This document shows positions 61,124 to 64,000 of a DNA stretch of 64,000 nucleotides, piece after piece; the first letter of the stretch is position 1, and every line of letters starts with the position of its first letter. Both the position numbers and the translations under genes were made by a program. Source of the stretch: Microbacteriaceae bacterium (GTDB lineage: Bacteria; Actinomycetota; Actinomycetes; Actinomycetales; Microbacteriaceae); assembly GCA_025464975.1 (NCBI GenBank), contig JAODMT010000009.1, forward strand, positions 124,001 to 188,000, read 5' to 3'. The notes under the pieces are model-generated. The model made no database searches and had not been told where the DNA came from. It saw only the letters and a list, made by a program, of their open reading frames with translations.

Positions 61124-62164
61124 CTAGGCGCGTCGCGTGGCATCCTGAACCTCGCCGACGAGCTCCTCGATGATGTCCTCGAGAAAGAGCACGCCACGGG
61201 TCGCGCCGGATTCGTCGAAAACGCGCGCGAGGTGCACCCCGGAGCGGCGCATGGCGGCGAGTGCGTCTTCGAGGTCGATGCCGCGGAAGATCGAGATGAG
61301 CTGACGGATGCGCCTCGGCGGCACCGGCTCGTTGAACTCCTGCGGGTCCTCGAGGTCGAGAACGTCCTTGAGGTGAAGGTACCCGGTCGGCTCCCCCGAG
61401 TCATTGACCAGGACATACCTGGAGAAGCCACTCTGGGAAACGGCTCGCTCCACCTCGGCCGGGGTCGCGGCCTCGGAAAGGCTCACAAGGTGCGGCATGC
61501 CGACTGCGATGTCCTTGACCTTCTTCTCGGTGAACTCGAATGCCGCGTTGAGTGCCCCAATGTTGTCGGTGAGCACGCCCTCCTTCGTCGACTGCGCCAC
61601 GATGTTCGCAACCTCGTCCATGGTGAAGGCGCTGACCGCCTCGTTCTTTGGGGTGATGCGAAACAGCAGCAGGAAGGCGTTCGCTGAGGCGTTCAGGGCG
61701 AAGATGATCGGCCGGAACACCACCGACACGAACACGAGCGGCGGCGCGAGCAGCAGAGCCGCACGATCCGGAATCGAGAAGGAAAGGTTCTTTGGAACCA
61801 TTTCGCCGATCACGACGTGCAGGAACGACACGATGATGAGCGCGAGCACGAAGGAGATCGTGCCGATGACCGTCTGCGGAAGCGCGGTGAGCGACAGGGG
61901 CGCCTCGAATAGGTGGTGAATGGCCGGTTCCGACACGTTCAGGATCAGGAGCGAACACACCGTGATGCCGAGCTGGCTCGTCGCGAGCATCATCGTGGCG
62001 TGTTCCATCGCATAGAGAGTCGACTTTGCCGCCCGGCTGCCTGCCTCAGCCCGCGGTTCGATCTGCGAACGGCGAGCCGAAACCACGGCAAACTCGGCGC
62101 CGACGAAAAAGCCGTTGATGATGAGCAGGATGGCGAGCCACGCGATGCCCCAACCGTCGCTCAT
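61124..62164 (-). CDS. CNNM/CBS-domain membrane protein without CorC_HlyC domain
   Basis: A 346-residue protein with an N-terminal CNNM (DUF21) domain of three to four helices and the conserved LIVSFLHVVIGEMVPKNLS, then a pair of CBS domains (about 195-335). It lacks the usual C-terminal CorC_HlyC domain. CNNM proteins transport or regulate Mg2+/Co2+; CBS pairs sense nucleotides. It overlaps the upstream, longer CNNM protein by 4 nt (ATGA), so the two are coupled and may form heterodimers. Confidence 0.88.
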   Translation of the reverse strand: MSDGWGIAWLAILLIINGFFVGAEFAVVSARRSQIEPRAEAGSRAAKSTLYAMEHATMMLATSQLGITVCSLLILNVSEPAIHHLFEAPLSLTALPQTVIGTISFVLALIIVSFLHVVIGEMVPKNLSFSIPDRAALLLAPPLVFVSVVFRPIIFALNASANAFLLLFRITPKNEAVSAFTMDEVANIVAQSTKEGVLTDNIGALNAAFEFTEKKVKDIAVGMPHLVSLSEAATPAEVERAVSQSGFSRYVLVNDSGEPTGYLHLKDVLDLEDPQEFNEPVPPRRIRQLISIFRGIDLEDALAAMRRSGVHLARVFDESGATRGVLFLEDIIEELVGEVQDATRRA

Positions 62165-63495
62165 TGCGCCGCCCCCTCGACATCCGGCTCGGGAGTCGGG
62201 GTGTACCGCACCCGATCGATCCGGCGACCGTCCAGCCGTTCGACTCGAAACTCGCCGCCATCGACGGTGACGACATCGCCGACCTCGGGGAGCCGGCCGA
62301 GCTCGCTCATCATGAACCCGCCGACCGTCTCGTACGGTCCCTCATCGGGGATGACGACGTCGGCGCGCTCGAGCAGCTCGTCCGGTCGAAGCATTCCGGG
62401 AAAAGTGAGCCAGTCGCGGGAGCGCACCACACCGACGAGCGTTCGGTCGTGCTCGTCCGCAACCTCGCCGACGAGCTCCTCGACGAGGTCCTCCAGGGTT
62501 GCCACGCCCGCGGTGCCGCCGTACTCGTCGACCACGACGGCCATTTGGTAGCCGCGGCCGCGCAACTCGCCGAGCAAGACGTCGAGCCGCATCGTCTCGG
62601 GAACCCGCAGCGCGTCGGACTGCAGAGCCGAGACGGGCACGTCGGAGCGCTTTTCCCGCGGCACCGCCACCGCTTGCTTGACATGAACGATGCCGACGAC
62701 GTCGTCGATTCCGTCGTCGACCACCGGGAATCGGGAGTACCCGGTGGCCTTTGTGAGGTCGATGACGGTCTGGGCGGAGTCGGTGCGTTCGACGCTGGAG
62801 ACGCGAGGGCGCGGGGTCATCACGTCGGCGGCGCTGTGCTCGCTGAAGACGAGGGTGCGGGCGAGCAGCGTCGCGGTATCCCGGTCAAGGCTGCCTTCGG
62901 TCGCCGAGCGCCGCACCAGCGAACGCAACTCCTCCGCGGTGCGGGCCGAGGACAGCTCCTCCTTCGGCTCGATCCCACCGGCCCGTAGGATCACGTTCGC
63001 TGTGTTGTTCAGCAGGGCGACGAACGGCCGGAAGACCCTGGTGAAGCCCACTTGAAACGGGATGACTAGCTTCGCGGTCGGAATCGGCAACGCGAGGGCG
63101 AAGTTCTTCGGCACAAGTTCGCCGACGATCATCGACAGCAGGGTCGCGACGATGATGGCGAGCGCCGAGGCAACGATCGTGACGGCCCCCTTCGACAGTC
63201 CGATGGCGGTCAACGGGCCGGTAAGGAGGGCGCCGATGGCTGGCTCCATGGTGTATCCGGTGAGCAGCGTCGTCAGGGTGATCCCGAGCTGCGCACTCGA
63301 GAGGTGGGTCGAGGTCATCTTGAGCGCCCCGATGGTCATACCGAGCCGCTTCTCCCCCCGAGCCGTTCGCGACTCGAGGTCGGAACGGTTGAGGTTGACG
63401 AGAGAGAACTCGGAGGCGACGAAGAATCCGGTGCCGATGGTCAGCACGAGCCCGATTCCGAGCATGATCCACTCATACACGAGCATCACGGGCAC
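62161..63495 (-). CDS. CNNM/CBS/CorC-type hemolysin-like membrane protein
   Basis: A 444-residue protein: DUF21 membrane domain (about 1-190, with MIVGELVPKNFALALP), tandem CBS domains (about 205-325), and a C-terminal CorC_HlyC FAD-like transporter-associated domain (about 345-430, GMLRPDELLERADVVIPDEGPYETVGGFMM). This is the full architecture of bacterial Mg2+ efflux or co-regulator proteins. The upstream gene of a coupled pair; its TGA overlaps the next ATG. Function in metal homeostasis is inferred from the family. Confidence 0.9.
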   Translation of the reverse strand: MPVMLVYEWIMLGIGLVLTIGTGFFVASEFSLVNLNRSDLESRTARGEKRLGMTIGALKMTSTHLSSAQLGITLTTLLTGYTMEPAIGALLTGPLTAIGLSKGAVTIVASALAIIVATLLSMIVGELVPKNFALALPIPTAKLVIPFQVGFTRVFRPFVALLNNTANVILRAGGIEPKEELSSARTAEELRSLVRRSATEGSLDRDTATLLARTLVFSEHSAADVMTPRPRVSSVERTDSAQTVIDLTKATGYSRFPVVDDGIDDVVGIVHVKQAVAVPREKRSDVPVSALQSDALRVPETMRLDVLLGELRGRGYQMAVVVDEYGGTAGVATLEDLVEELVGEVADEHDRTLVGVVRSRDWLTFPGMLRPDELLERADVVIPDEGPYETVGGFMMSELGRLPEVGDVVTVDGGEFRVERLDGRRIDRVRYTPTPEPDVEGAAQ

Positions 63496-63560
63496 GGCGC
63501 CAAAAGGAGGGGTCGTCCATTATTTGGTCGAGTCTACAGACCGGGCGGGCCCACCGCCCC

Positions 63561-64000
<440 letters not shown>

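Overview
The window reads as chromosome of a high-GC actinobacterium, most probably Microbacteriaceae. The grounds are high GC, many GTG/TTG starts, AGGAG-type ribosome sites, a mycothiol-type glycosyltransferase (MshA-like), a RamB-like regulator beside GTP-dependent PEPCK, a GuaB1-type IMPDH relative, and intergenic TTGAGTAG/CGATAC palindromes of the kind scattered through that family. Gene order is dense and mostly ordinary. I see no rRNA, tRNA, CRISPR array, phage or insertion sequence.

Layout. 1-844: copper operon csoR-copZ-copA (minus strand, copA runs off the left edge) with a clear CsoR operator. 1055-5965: envelope, secreted and small hypothetical genes. 6079-11725: a LacI-controlled minus-strand operon (lacI, ADP-ribosylglycohydrolase, sugar-binding lipoprotein, two permeases, no ATPase). 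11948-19864: a catabolic block with an FMN monooxygenase, amidohydrolase, GntR regulator, atypical SDR, RraA-type aldolase and an amino-acid-type ABC importer. Two AT-rich 14-bp palindromes, before the amidohydrolase and before the importer, suggest one GntR regulon. 19971-26169: flavoprotein, glycerate kinase, RamB-like regulator and divergent pckG. 26250-30436: ECF sigma factor, membrane partner, TPM-domain protein and PspA, an apparent envelope-stress module. 30614-40829: single metabolic genes, MshA-like glycosyltransferase, amidase, SMR efflux with its TetR regulator, acetyltransferase and uracil-DNA glycosylase. 40839-48247: phosphoribosyltransferase, MFS pumps (one with PadR), M20 hydrolase, SDR and acyltransferase. 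48409-51150: methionine genes metY and metX separated by a nested palindromic repeat. 51249-55161: a two-component locus with two paralogous NarL-type regulators around one histidine kinase and a membrane protein without kinase motifs. 55201-64000: MFS pump, thiamine-binding-like protein, GT87-like membrane protein, NAD(P)HX dehydratase, HAD hydrolase, ene-reductase, a pair of CNNM/CBS proteins and a partial guaB1.

The best candidates for something undescribed are the GntR-linked catabolic and import cluster, the duplicated-regulator two-component locus, the arginase-like protein that has lost metal ligands, and three structured intergenic palindromes. Functions are inferred from motifs read by eye. 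No database search was run.
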